The position numbers were made by a program, and so were the translations under genes. This document shows positions 44,776-55,699 of a stretch of DNA of 64,000 bases, piece by piece. How positions within the stretch are numbered: the first letter of the stretch is position 1; the number at the start of each line of letters is the position of its first letter. The notes under the pieces are model-generated. The model saw only the letters and a list, made by a program, of their open reading frames with translations, did not search any database and was not told the DNA's origin. This DNA comes from Haliotis asinina (lineage: Eukaryota > Mollusca > Gastropoda > Lepetellida > Haliotidae), in assembly GCF_037392515.1 (NCBI RefSeq), contig NC_090290.1, positions 56,060,753 to 56,124,752 on the forward strand, written 5' to 3'.

Positions 44776-45046
44776 GTCCGAACCTAGTTCTCAATTTGAC
44801 TCGCAACGTGATATTAGAACGCTTTCGGATAGTGTGTAGTATTCGTCTGTTTCATATTTATGTCTTTATTTAACATTTATATAAGTTTCGATACTGCACA
44901 GAATCATTAACACATGCTTATGTTACAATATCTTTAAACAATATTCTAAAAAGTGTCATTTTGCTCTTACAAGTTAATACATGGTCTATTTCAAGTTAAT
45001 TTTGAACTGACGGTGCTAGTTATCAGGATTTACGTTGGGAATGTAG

Positions 45047-45202
45047 ATGTTGAGTGAGTGACACCTTCTTTAGCAATATTCCAGCAATATCACAACGGGG
45101 GACACCAGAAATGAGTTCCACACTTTGTGCTCATGTGTGGAATCGAACCAGGTTGTTTGGAGTGACCAGCAAACGCTTTAATCACTAAACTAACCCGTCA
45201 TG
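45047..45202 (-). repeat. tRNA-headed SINE, first family
   Basis: On the minus strand: GGGTTAGTTTAGTGATTAAA, CCTGGTTCGATTCCACACAT and GATATTGCTGGAATATTGC, ending in CACTCACTCAAC. Confidence 0.7.
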
Positions 45203-45204
45203 GG

Positions 45205-46285
45205 ATTTATATGAAGCGTCTCGACACCACTCTTTAGATGGGTACATACCCAGATGGGTCCATATCAGATATTCCTTTGCTGAAACATATTAACAACAGC
45301 TGCAGGAACGATTAAATTTATCGAGTTCACTTATTGTCTTATACATGCCTTATTCCGAACCTAGGGATACGACACTCATCCGAACACAGAAACCATCTTT
45401 GAGTTAGAGATGACAAATCTCTACGGATGATCATTACTTCTTTATTTTCACAATGGCGACATTTCAGTATAGGTTCTCACACCGTGTTCAAGCATCTGCT
45501 GAGAATCTGTACAGAAATGGCGGTATTATGAAACTCAAGAAGCTGCTCGTCCAAGCTTTGTCAGCTCTAAACCACCTACTTCTAGAATGCCACTCGAACA
45601 AATCGTCATAGTTATTCCTACTGGCTAATTCATTCGGAAAATATCGTAACAGAAATGGTGACGTACATCTTTAATTCGAGATAAAATATTGCGGCTGGTA
45701 TGTTTTAAATGTAATGGAAAGAAGGCAGATAAAAGTAGACTTACAACAGCTGAATCTGCCAAAACAAATTGTATTTGTTACGTGTGGATGCTATGGTATA
45801 TGAACAATGTTTTTGTAACGCCCACAGTGTTAACCTGTTGTTGAATTAAAGCTGGACATTTTTCTTCCGAATATAATTTTCCCATTTTATTCTGTCCAAG
45901 AGCAGATGTTAATGTGGATTTGTTGCTCCATGGACAATGGAAAATGAGACGCCGAGGGAAGATTACCACGACAGCAACTTCACACCCGACACCTCGACTA
46001 CGTCCGCAAACCGTGCCATCCTGACGCCCATCTGTCTTGTTTGATCTTCCCTTCTAAAAAAAACTGACGTCATATGACGTTGGACAAGGTCATTGACCCA
46101 CGTGCCTGCCCTAAAACTTTAGTGCTAGGGTAGGGTCTATACACCTATATCGCTTTTTGACACGGATTCTGAGCGAGACACGCCTCTCTTACAGACACGT
46201 GATGTCGACGACGTTTTGGATGCTTTCATATATAGTCTGGTTCAAACACCTCAGCTGATTCACTGATACTTAAAACTAAGTAATG
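45205..46285. other. unassigned intergenic sequence
   Basis: No gene recognised. Short frames have no family resemblance. Confidence 0.3.
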
Positions 46286-46289
46286 GTAT

Positions 46290-46346
46290 AAGGGAGGTAA
46301 CCCATCTTGGCCTACTGAGTATAGTACAATTAGAGTTACCTCCCCT
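46290..46346. repeat. inverted GGGAGGTAAC pair ahead of a transposase
   Basis: AAGGGAGGTAACC at 46290-46302 and GTTACCTCCCCT at 46335-46346 form a short hairpin with a 32-base loop. No matching copy was found past the transposase, so it is not shown to be the element's terminal repeat. Confidence 0.45.
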
Positions 46347-46386
46347 GAATTTGTAGCAGACGTCATTTTCCTCAGCACTGTCAACA

Positions 46387-47366
46387 ATGTCTGCTGAAGA
46401 TAAAAGAAGGTTGATTTTTGAGTTGTGTAATCAAGGAATTAATGATGTAAATACATTGGCAGAGAGAACAGGAACTCCTCTTTCTACTGTGTATAGGATT
46501 AGGAAGAATTTTAAAGAGGGAAAGGATTTGGGGCACCAGAAAGGAGCAGGGAGACCCAGAAAATTGGACTTCTCAGATCGCGTCCGGCTGGGAATTTTAG
46601 CATCTAAAAAGCAAAGGGCAAGCATCTCCAACATCAGGTATGAAATGATAGAAACGGGATCAACAGTTGTATCAAAATCTACAGTTAGAAGAAATTTGAT
46701 TGATCTTGGATGGGAGAAAAAGACTGGAATTCCTTCTCCTCTCATGAAACAAGAACATAAAGACAGGCGTGTTGAGTGGTGTTTGGCACATGAAAACTTT
46801 GACTGGGAAAATGTGATTTTTACTGATGAAAGCTCAGTATGGGTATATCCCAATAATGTGAAAATATGGACAAAGTCTGCATCAGCACCGTTGTATCAAC
46901 GACCTAAATACATCCCAAAGTTTCATGTATGGGGAGGGATATCCTTATTAGGAACGACCCCGCTGTGTGTGTTTGAGGGAAATCTGACAAGTCAACGCTA
47001 CACTAACATATTAGATAATTTTCTCCTTCCAAGTGCACATGTGTTTTATGGAAATGACTGGATTTTGCAGCAAGATAATGATCCTAAACACATCGCAAAA
47101 CATGCCAAGCAGTGGTTTCAGGAGAAAAATGTGACTGCATTACCAATTCCTGCATATAGTCCTGACTTAATCCCATTGAGAACATTTGGGGGATGATGAA
47201 GGAATGTGTGAATCAAAAGGGGTTGACAGAAATTGAAGACATGAAGAGAGAAGTGGTCCGATACTGGGACAGCATAACTCACGAAACACTAACCTCTCTG
47301 ATAGGAAGTATGCCTACCCGTCTTAGACTGTGCCATGAAGCTCAAGGAGACTTGATAAAATATTAA
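46387..47366 (+). pseudogene. Tc1-family DD34E transposase, one frameshift
   Basis: From the ATG at 46387, a helix-turn-helix N-terminus (TPLSTVYRIRKNFKEG), a GAGRPRKL linker and the DDE catalytic domain follow. Its Asp residues are in VIFTDESSVW and LQQDNDPKH, and its Glu is in NPIENIW, 34 residues after the second Asp. A one-base loss in an A run near 47170 (TTAATCCC where TTAAATCCC is expected) shifts the frame; the rest, to the TAA at 47364-47366, is open. The total would be about 326 aa, typical of Tc1. A sequencing or polymorphic error could explain a single homopolymer change. Terminal repeats were not identified. Confidence 0.88.
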
Positions 47367-47698
47367 ATTGTTACCTACACAACATGAAAAGGTGAGTTCA
47401 CTTTCACAATACATTCAATTTTATCTGATTTGTTCTCGTTTAATAATATGAAATGCTTTAGCTATTCTCAATAATTTTGAACCATACTGTATGTATTCAT
47501 GGTACACTGGATCAAGAGTCTGTCACGAAGCCGTTTTATGACTGGCACCGACACGCCAAATACTCGCTCAGTATGTAAAACAAATTAGATGTCCACGCTC
47601 TCTGGAAGTATTGCATATTTTGGATAGATATATCTCAAAGAAAACAGCATGGTTACCCTTTGAAAATTCCATAACTTTGATATGATAAATGACCAGTC

Positions 47699-47858
47699 CG
47701 ATGAGGTTGAGCTATGGTTAAAGTATTCGCTCGTCACGCCAAAGAACCTGGTTCGACTCGCCAAATGGCCATTATGTGTGAAGACCATTCTTGTGTCTAC
47801 TGTCCCATGTTGAAATATTGTTCAAATCGACTTAAACCATTGCTCACTCACTCACGCT
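47699..47858 (+). repeat. tRNA-headed SINE, first family
   Basis: GTTGAGCTATGGTTAAAGTA and ACCTGGTTCGACTCGCC boxes; CATTGCTCACTCACTCAC tail. Confidence 0.75.
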
Positions 47859-49275
47859 AAATGACTGGATGGATGGTGGCGAGAAGGTAAAGTATAACCC
47901 ACACGTCAGGTTGCACATGACAGAATATTCATAATAAAGTAAATAGATGAAAACGAAGAAAAACCAAAATCGTGTGCGTTATTGCAGTGGTGCGAAAGAT
48001 ATGCAGCTATCTGGTGTCTCCGTGCATCATCATTCAGATATGATATGCTGAACAGGATGCAATCGGGAGTGAATCCATCAAGGTAACAGATGGACATCAA
48101 ACTAGGTGGGGTCGGTTTCTACCATAAATCTTTATAGCCTCACATTATAATGACAGCATGTATCGGTAACGTTTTCGCTTTTTTCGTGAGTGTGAGTTCA
48201 TTGAGCTAGGGTATTAACAAAGATATTTGAGATGGAAAGTCTGATATCCTGGAATTCACCAAGGTTGTAAGTTCCCAAACACTTTCAAGTGCTTAGTTGG
48301 ATGCTGCATAATCAAAGCTGAGATTCAGCAGCATTCAGAGACGATACCCTCTGTTATCAGACCTACTTGAAGGATCGCAATTCCAACACGGTTCTCGGTC
48401 AAAACACTGTGGACAAGGTGGGATGTGCATTAGAAATGGCAGGGCATAGCCACAGCTCTGTTCTAAACACCATCCTACAAACTGTCGTTATCCGTATCAC
48501 TCTGAATGTAGGGTTTAAACTATGGTCACTCTATGTTCCCTCATCCTCAACTGTCCGCCTTTCAGATCTTCAAAACTTGTACGATCAACTCCCGAAGCGC
48601 TGCACAATCATGGGCAACATGAACGGCCATAACCTCCTATCGGGGAGTACTGAAACAAACAAGGGAAAAGTCCATGAAGACTTTCTTTTAAATAGTGATT
48701 TATGCATCTTCAAAGATGGCTCAAACATCCACTGGAACTTACTCTGTTCTTTATCTAGTACTTACAGATTCTAATCTTCTATAAGAGTTTGAAAGGTCCT
48801 GATGACCTATGTGGAAGCGACCACTTCCCAACAATCCTTATTTATATCAACTCCGTGGATGAACCACCTTCAACAAGATGGAATTTTACTGTGGCCAACT
48901 GACCATTATTCCAAACCCAATGTTCTGACAACCGTAAATCTGACAGTTTCAGGAAATGTTCCAGACCCCAAAGAACTATTGCCAGACGTTCCAAATGTCA
49001 CTGGAGACAAAACCATTCCTATGTCCTCTGCAAACCCACACATACACAAACCATGGTCTGATACAAACTGCCAAAAAAAACTAAAAAAAATAGGAAGAAG
49101 CCAGGAAAATATTTCCGACACCATCCTACTGTGCACAACCTAAATGCCGTTAAAATGACAAATTCCAGAGCCAGACGTCGTCTTAAAGTAGATAATTTCA
49201 AAGTGTCCATGAATGTTTTAGTGCCAGTCATGTTCAAACCTCCTTCTTCATAGCTGTTTTTGATTATGTTCCATT

Positions 49276-49950
49276 TTATTTTATCATTCTTTTCATTCCA
49301 AACAAATCTAAAAAAGTGATAGACTCAGCTGGTAGGTTAGGCCGGGAATCGAAAATATGAACCACTTGGGAGATTACTAGAGTTTTCATTACTGTTGTTT
49401 TAAGTAACAAATATATGTTAGTGTTCAATTTCTTTTTCTCCAAGATTGCTAAGAGTCGATTAATCTCCTCCAGTCGTTTCCTGGTGTTGATTACCCATAA
49501 GTCCTCATGATCTGGTGTAACTTTAATACCAAGTACATCAATTTCACCAACTACCAATTCAATTTTCAGAACATTACATATCTTATTAATAGATTTAGCC
49601 TTTGATCCAAGCCAGGATGCTTTTGATTTATCTAAATTAATTTTCAAGTCTGACATTTTGTAAAAAGTGTTAATTGTGTCAATAGCAGAATACAAAGTCT
49701 CATCAGCCCCATCAACAAATAGTTCAACATCCAAAGTATATTGTTCCAGTTTGTATTCAGTATCATTGATAACTTTACCTTTGATGTTTTTATTATTTCT
49801 TATGACGCAACCATAATATCTAGTAGAATTGTGATAGCTTACCAAGAATTTGTGTCGTGCATAATTTCTACTTAATCGTGTTGATCATGTTAATAGTAAT
49901 AGCAAACTCATGATACCCTTTCAGTAATACATATACCACAATTACTTATT
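49276..49950 (-). pseudogene. minus-strand LINE reverse-transcriptase fragment
   Basis: An open 189-codon frame ends the reverse transcriptase of a second LINE type: FVDGADETLYSAIDTINTFY replaces the usual FADDTT motif, then KMSDLKINLDKSKASWLGSK and LLLKTTVMKTLVISQVVHIF. It is opposite in direction to the LINE around it, so it came in separately. Confidence 0.7.
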
Positions 49951-50390
49951 ACTTGGTGTGATACAATGAATATGATAATAATGAAAATACGGTTTGTGGG
50001 ATTGTAATAATATATTACTGGAAAAATCTTTTCTTAATAGAAGCCCTGACGTGGCAGAATGGCAGAGAAGACTGAAAATCACACGGGAGATGCCAAAAGA
50101 AACAAAAGAATCAGATCTGTAAGTTCCTGAAACTGGACTATATGATACCACTTGTACCGTTGTATATACACTTCCTGACACCAGGGTTTGAAACACTGTG
50201 AGTGAGTTTTCTCATTCTAGTCATTCTGACGTATTGTCACATCACAACATAACTGTATTGAAATAACTTTTCTTATCTCAAGTCATTACCCATCATAGCG
50301 ATGTGTCATTATCTAATTGGACTAAGCACCGTTCCCCAGAATAAATGTTGGACATAACTTTCAGAATGGTTGAGTTGTATTTTTTCCCCA

Positions 50391-50777
50391 GAAACTCCAA
50401 CAGCGCATGAAGAATCTAGCTACTATTAACTGGACTGAGAAAGAAAAGAGAAGGTGGCCGCAGTCATAACCCCAGAACTGACATCGGCCCTGGAGTTTGA
50501 CACAGAGGATTGTAACCTTGTCTACTCTGTTGGAGTTCCATGGGAAAGCAAGGAGCTGCTACACGATAAGATTTTACCAGACAATAAACGAATGACTTCA
50601 TCATGTTCCAGAACCAGGGCAAAAACGAAGACCTTGCAACGCCACCCAACAAGATGCATTCAATCCTTGCCACCTAAAGATCTTCCAACCTGGTCATTGA
50701 GAATATTATTCAGGATAGTTAGGGACCGGATAGAATGTCTAAATGTACAATTGATTGTTTTCATTCAGTCTGTTTAG
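50391..50777 (+). pseudogene. exon-like fragment with a PW-S and LPxWSL module
   Basis: A good acceptor (TTGTATTTTTTCCCCAG at 50374-50390) precedes KLQQRMKNLATINWTEKEKR; after a one-base shift comes AAVITPELTSALEFDTED, then VGVPWESKELLHDKIL and PKDLPTWSLRIL. The spacing recalls a C-terminal module (acidic stretch, PWRS, then P-x-LPxWA) that I have seen in unnamed invertebrate and transposon-linked proteins; this is recollection, not a match. It may be the last exon of a captured gene. Confidence 0.35.
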
Positions 50778-50875
50778 GAAAGCAACAACCAAAGTGTTTG
50801 TTTCTGAGTCACCAATCCTTTTTGAAAACACGTAATCCTGTTCCTAGAAAAGTGATAAATAATACATATAAATAT

Positions 50876-51082
50876 GCATGTGTGCAAGTGGATTGTGTGC
50901 TTGTAAGTGTGCAAGTGGATTGTGTGCTTGTAAGTGTGCAAGTGGATTGTGTGCTTGTAAGTGGGCAAGTGGATTGTGTGCTTGTAAGTGTGCAAGTGGA
51001 TTGTGTGCTTGTAAGTGTGCAAGTGGATTGTGTGCTTGTAAGTGTGCAAGTGGATTGTGTGCTTGTAAGTGTGCAAGTCATT
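50876..51082. repeat. 27-bp minisatellite, about 7.5 units
   Basis: Units GTGCAAGTGGATTGTGTGCT plus TGTAAGT repeat with one base change (GGGCAAG in one copy). Because 27 is a multiple of three and the unit lacks stops in several frames, long frames occur on both strands. Confidence 0.95.
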
Positions 51083-53059
51083 CCTCTCTGAATAAAGAGA
51101 AATCTACTGACAAGATTTTGTGAATTGTGACAGTGTATATTTGCAACATTGAAACATCAACATACTATGAGGACAATGTCATGTAGATGTAGGTGGCATT
51201 GCTTTGTTTTTATTTTATTAAGTGTATGTATCCCTACATGTTAGTGCAAATGGGCATATTTTGTAGATAGTTTTTAAACATTTTTATGATGAATAATGAG
51301 AAATCGACTGACTGACTGATTTTTGTTTTATGTTCAGGTGGTGTTGAGATAACGGAAGTGAAAATGTATTTGAATGTATTATGTCATATAATTTATTCAA
51401 TCATCATTCATGTGGACATATGGTAATGACTGCATGATAATAACTAAAACCAAAGTAGAGGATACTGTGGGTAATTTGTGAGTTTCCGTTTTCCGGAAAC
51501 TTGAAGGAAATATACAGAAACAATCCGGAAACATAATCAAAACTTAAGTGTCCATTGTGTTTCAGTTTCCCCTGTCCGGAAACGAAGTTATCTTTGCTGT
51601 GCTTAAAAACAAAATAAACACATGTCTTGGAGGAAATATGTGTCCAGAATCAACTCCCCCACACCCATGTCCAAGCGTGGAACATTATTCAAAAGGTTAC
51701 AGGCAAGAGATCCAAATCTGGTGTTCACCATCTCAAAGATGGTGACCCTCTTTTAACAAATGAAAATGAAATTGCAAACAAACTTGCTGAAATTTTGGCA
51801 AAGCAATCCTCCTCATCACATTATAACCCTCAATTCCAAACAATGCCAAAGCCAAAAAGAAAAGAAATCAGTGAATTGTAACTCTGCTAATGGGGAGGAT
51901 TATAACGAAACGTTTTCTGTCCACGAATTAGGCACTGTCCGACACTGACACAGGAGCTGATGATATTCATTAACACCTTCTGAAATAACTCCCTGATTAA
52001 ATATATTTCATGACATTTGGACAACCTGAAACTTTACCCTCTCGTGGCACATTGTTCATAAATCATCATCCCTATACCAAAGTCTGGCCGGGATCATACT
52101 GATCCCTCAAACTTCCGTCCTATATCACTAACTGGCTGTGTTTGTAAAACCATGGCCAACAGTCGATTAATCTGCTACTTGGAGACCAATAACCTCTTTA
52201 GTGACCTCCAATGTGGTTTCCGAAAGAACCGAAGTACCATTGACCATCTAGTGCGCCTGGAATCATTTATAAAATTTTCCATTGTCAAAACAAACAATAT
52301 GCTGCATCTATCTTTTTCGACTCAGAAAAAGCATATGATACAACGTGGACACATGGTATCTTAAAAGATTTACATGAATTTGGATTGAGGGGCAGATTAC
52401 CCCAGTTCATATCCCAGTTTTTAAACAACAAACCATTTCAAGTACGGGTGGGTTCCACATTGTTTGACTACTTCCACCAATACCAGAGAGCAGCATCCTG
52501 TCTGTCACTCTTTGCAGCATCAAAATTAACAGCCTCACTAAAGTATTAAATAGTTGTGTTCGTGGGTCCGGTTTCGTAGATGATTTCGGTATTCCATGCC
52601 GTGGTAGGAATATCCATACAATAGCTGTAACTGTGCCCTAACAAAATCCATTGCAAATGACTTTACATTTTCGAAATCCAAAATAAAATTACTGCATTCA
52701 CCTTTTCCGAAAATACAAACCACACAAGGATCCAGACCGGTCTTTGTATGGTACGCCTATCAAGCTTACAGAAAAGGCTAAATTCCTGGGAATTATATTC
52801 ACCTGACTTTCTTGCCACACATAACATCTTTGAAAACACAGTGTTTGAAGGCCCTTGACTTACTTAAAGTCGTTTCAAATGCAGAGTGGGGAGAGGATCT
52901 GATTACCCTACTACACCTGTACAGATCATTGGTTCGCTCTAATCTGGATTACGGCTCCACTGTCTGTGGCGGACCTTGCAAAAGCAATCCAGAAAAACTA
53001 GATTCTATCCACCACCAAGGCCTTATGCTCTGTCTTGGAGCCTTTAGGACCTCCCAGGC

Positions 53060-53889
53060 AAACTGGTCAATCCATCTCATCCCAAACATGCTCTATCGGG
53101 GAGAGATCCGGTGAATTTGCAGGCCAGGGCAGTAAGTGAACGTTGTGGTGTTGCTAGAAATCCATAGCAACCCTTGCCGTATGAGGGCGGCATTGTCCTG
53201 CTGGACCATGACGTTGCAGAAAAAGAATTGCCTCAGGTCGAAGAATCTGATCCCGGTAACCCACACCATACCAGTTACGTTGGCCTGAACAATCGCCAAA
53301 AAAGTTCTTTGGCGTGCTGTTATTCCACCCCAACTCATCACGGAATCACCACCATACCGATTCCTCTCCAAGACACAGGCCTGTGCATAACCTTCTCCCA
53401 CGCGTCCAAAGGCACGTTGACGTCCATCGCTATGGGAAACGTTAAACTTGGACTCATCTATAAAAACAACATTTCTCCCCCAAAACAAGGGTCTGCGGAC
53501 ATGATTTCGGCACCACATTCGACGAGCCTGTCGATGACGTGGTGTCAGGATAGGCCGTATGGCGGGACGTCGTGGTCTGATCCCGTGATGACGTAAACAT
53601 TCTGGAACTGTGTTGGTGTGAATAAGGCGAAGTCCAAGGATGGTCCGTGCAGTCATCACTGCTGTCTGAAACCTGTGGCGATGATGGGTCACCGTTATCC
53701 ATTTGCCCTGTTTTGGCGTTGTTACACGTGGACGTCCAGAACGTGGCCGACTGATGACGTCATTTGTGATCTGGTAGCGTCTCACCAGTGCAGAAATAGT
53801 CTTCAGGTGGGGGGCACTTGTCGTTGAGACATCCCCTCACGGACCATCCCAATGGCCTCATAACGCTGTGCTGGCGTTAGCTTTGGCAT
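53060..53889 (-). pseudogene. Tc1-like transposase inserted in the LINE
   Basis: From the ATG at 53889: PKLTPAQRYEAIGMVREGMS, then, after frame changes near 53815, SGRPRVTTPKQ, the first Asp in VVFIDESKFN, the second in MVQQDNA and, near 53080-53110, SPIEHVWDEMD in another frame. A complete DDE set is therefore traceable, but the frame is broken at several points. It separates the LINE reverse transcriptase from its C-terminus, so it is younger than the LINE. Terminal repeats were not clearly found. Confidence 0.8.
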
Positions 53890-54715
53890 GTTATGCATTT
53901 CAATTGCCGTTTAATTTTCTGAACGGTCGCAGTTCAGGGTTTCAGCTTTAAGTGACAGTATTGTGTGGCATTCATTTGTTCTCTTTCTCTTTCTCGGAAT
54001 GCCCGTGCAACAACGTATTGCACATCTCAAGGATGAAATGAAATTACTGACATCACGGAACGTGGCACGTCCATGCATGTTGGATACATGTCACTAATCT
54101 CTCAGTTTAAATCCTTATGTGTGTACACAGGTTTGATAGATTTAGATCTTATATTTTCGTATGCAGTTGCTTTATGTGCCTTGTATAGTTTTATGACGAT
54201 GTCGTATTGGCCACGGCCGTTTTACTCATGACTGTCTGTTGAAAACGGATGAGGATGAACCTCCAATGTGTTTCTCTTGCGATGAAGTGTTCAACATCAA
54301 GCATATTTTACTTGACTGTGGGGACTTTTCAACTGCACGGAATTCCCATTATGTTGCGAGGAAAGATCTGTTTTTCCGTGTGAGCGGACATCTGATCGTA
54401 AATAACCTGAGGTTTGACCTGTATCATAAATTGTAGTTTTGTAAAGAGAACAACAAGTTCCTTGCTTTTGTATTTGGTGCTACGGCATTTTCTGTTTTTA
54501 AATGGTGGTGAAATGAAAATATATGTTTTTGAAACAAAACGTGTTTGGACTATGTACTTAGAACGTTAATAAATGCAGACTTGAACTTGATCACTGTATG
54601 GCTGGAAAAAAGGTCAACTAAACTCAGCTCAACTCATCATCACTGACATGCGGCAATAAACACAAATGTATGTTCCAGTATATCAAGTTAAAATGCGCAA
54701 ATAGGAAACATATGA

Positions 54716-54966
54716 GTGAGTGAATTTAGTTTTACGCCGCACTCAACAATATTCCAGCTATATGTCAGTAAATAATCGAGTCGGGACCACCAGACAATCC
54801 AGTGATCAACAACATGAGCATCGATCTGCGATAAGGGGAGCCGATGTTATGTGTCAACCAATTCAGCGAGTCTGACCTTCCGATCCGTTAGTCGCCTCTT
54901 ACGACAATCCTAGTCGTCTTTTATGGCAAGCATGGGTTGCTAAAGGTCTATTCTACCCCGGGTCCT
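54716..54966 (+). repeat. abalone dispersed repeat, near-complete
   Basis: From GAGTGAGTGAATTTAGTTTT to TATTCTACCCCGGGTCCT, with small internal deletions. Confidence 0.85.
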
Positions 54967-55099
54967 AACAATATATGGCTGATGCATACGTCAGTCGTTG
55001 TATGATAGTTCTTTAACGTCTCGTTCCATGTTTTGTTAGCTATTTTCACAGAATATAACTGAATATAGTTTGCTGATGGAAGCTTAGAATAAAGCCTTT

Positions 55100-55250
55100 A
55101 GACTCAAAGAGATCCCTGCTAGAACTGGTCTTCACCAGTCCATACTTGTCGTAAGTGACGACTAACTACATAGATTGGATGGTCAGGCTCGCTGACTTAG
55201 TTGACACATGCCATCGGTTCCCAATTTTTGCTAATGATGTTGGTCAAAAA
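55100..55250 (-). repeat. abalone dispersed repeat, 3' part on minus strand
   Basis: GAACTGGTCTTCACCAGTCC, GGTCAGGCTCGCTGACTTAG and CATCGGTTCCCAATTTTTGC on the plus strand are the reverse of the repeat's last half. Confidence 0.65.
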
Positions 55251-55562
55251 GTCCATGTATTTTAAACCAATAGATTTGCGTATGCCTTAAGGCACTGACT
55301 ACAAATAGATTCAATCTGGAACAGAATCCATCAAACCTTTGTCATCATTGTAACTGTTAACATTATATAAGGTGTTAACAGGTGTTAACAGGTGTTACAG
55401 TTTTGCAGATATTATGTTACAAATGGTACAGTTTTGTCACCATGACGACAATGGATGTGTACGAAATCTCACTGTGATATTGAGGAGTGTTGTACAACGT
55501 GTGTCGGAACCATGACACCATGACAAGAACAGAAAGTCTCGGCGTCTCGGCTCGGTATTCTG

Positions 55563-55685
55563 GCTGGCTATTCTCGAAACGTTCATAGCCCTACGAACCT
55601 CTTAAGCCCATTCTTACGACATTGGCTGCGATCACAGTTAAGAAGTTTTAGGGTTACGAATGTTTCGAAGAAAAGGGCCCCGGCC
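55563..55685. mobile_element. foldback MITE, second copy of the 36622 type
   Basis: GGCTATTCTCGAAACGTTCA and GGGTTACGAATGTTTCGAAG are inverted ends; AAGCCCATTCTTACGACATT is the shared interior. Confidence 0.6.
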
Positions 55686-55699
55686 TTAACTGTGAACAG

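Larger units (their letters stand above)
48300..54595 (+). mobile_element. Jockey-like LINE, decayed and twice interrupted
   Basis: Endonuclease-like sequence lies at about 48360-48900 (GNMNGHNLLSGSTETNKGK, then NSDLCIFKDGSN). Reverse transcriptase follows at about 51620-53059 (SNFRPISLTGC, LQCGFRKNRSTIDHLVRLES, TQKKHMIQ in place of a FDLEKAYD-type stretch). A Cys/His C-terminus is at about 54218-54436 (CFSCDEVFNIKHILLDCGDF). The 3' end is near 54595, after AATAAATGC. It is split by a block at about 49211-51544 and by a Tc1 element at about 53060-54215. Several stops and frameshifts mean it is not active. Confidence 0.8.

Noticed and set aside
46431-46853. 140-codon minus-strand frame in the Tc1 transposase
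   Set aside because: It is antisense to the DDE transposase, with no independent support.
50735-51123. Overlapping frames on both strands with VQVDCVLVS or THTYKHTIHL repeats
   Set aside because: The 27-bp repeat keeps several frames open; there is no start context or homologue.
53174-53596. 140-codon plus-strand frame in the LINE region
   Set aside because: It is the antisense of the minus-strand Tc1 transposase.
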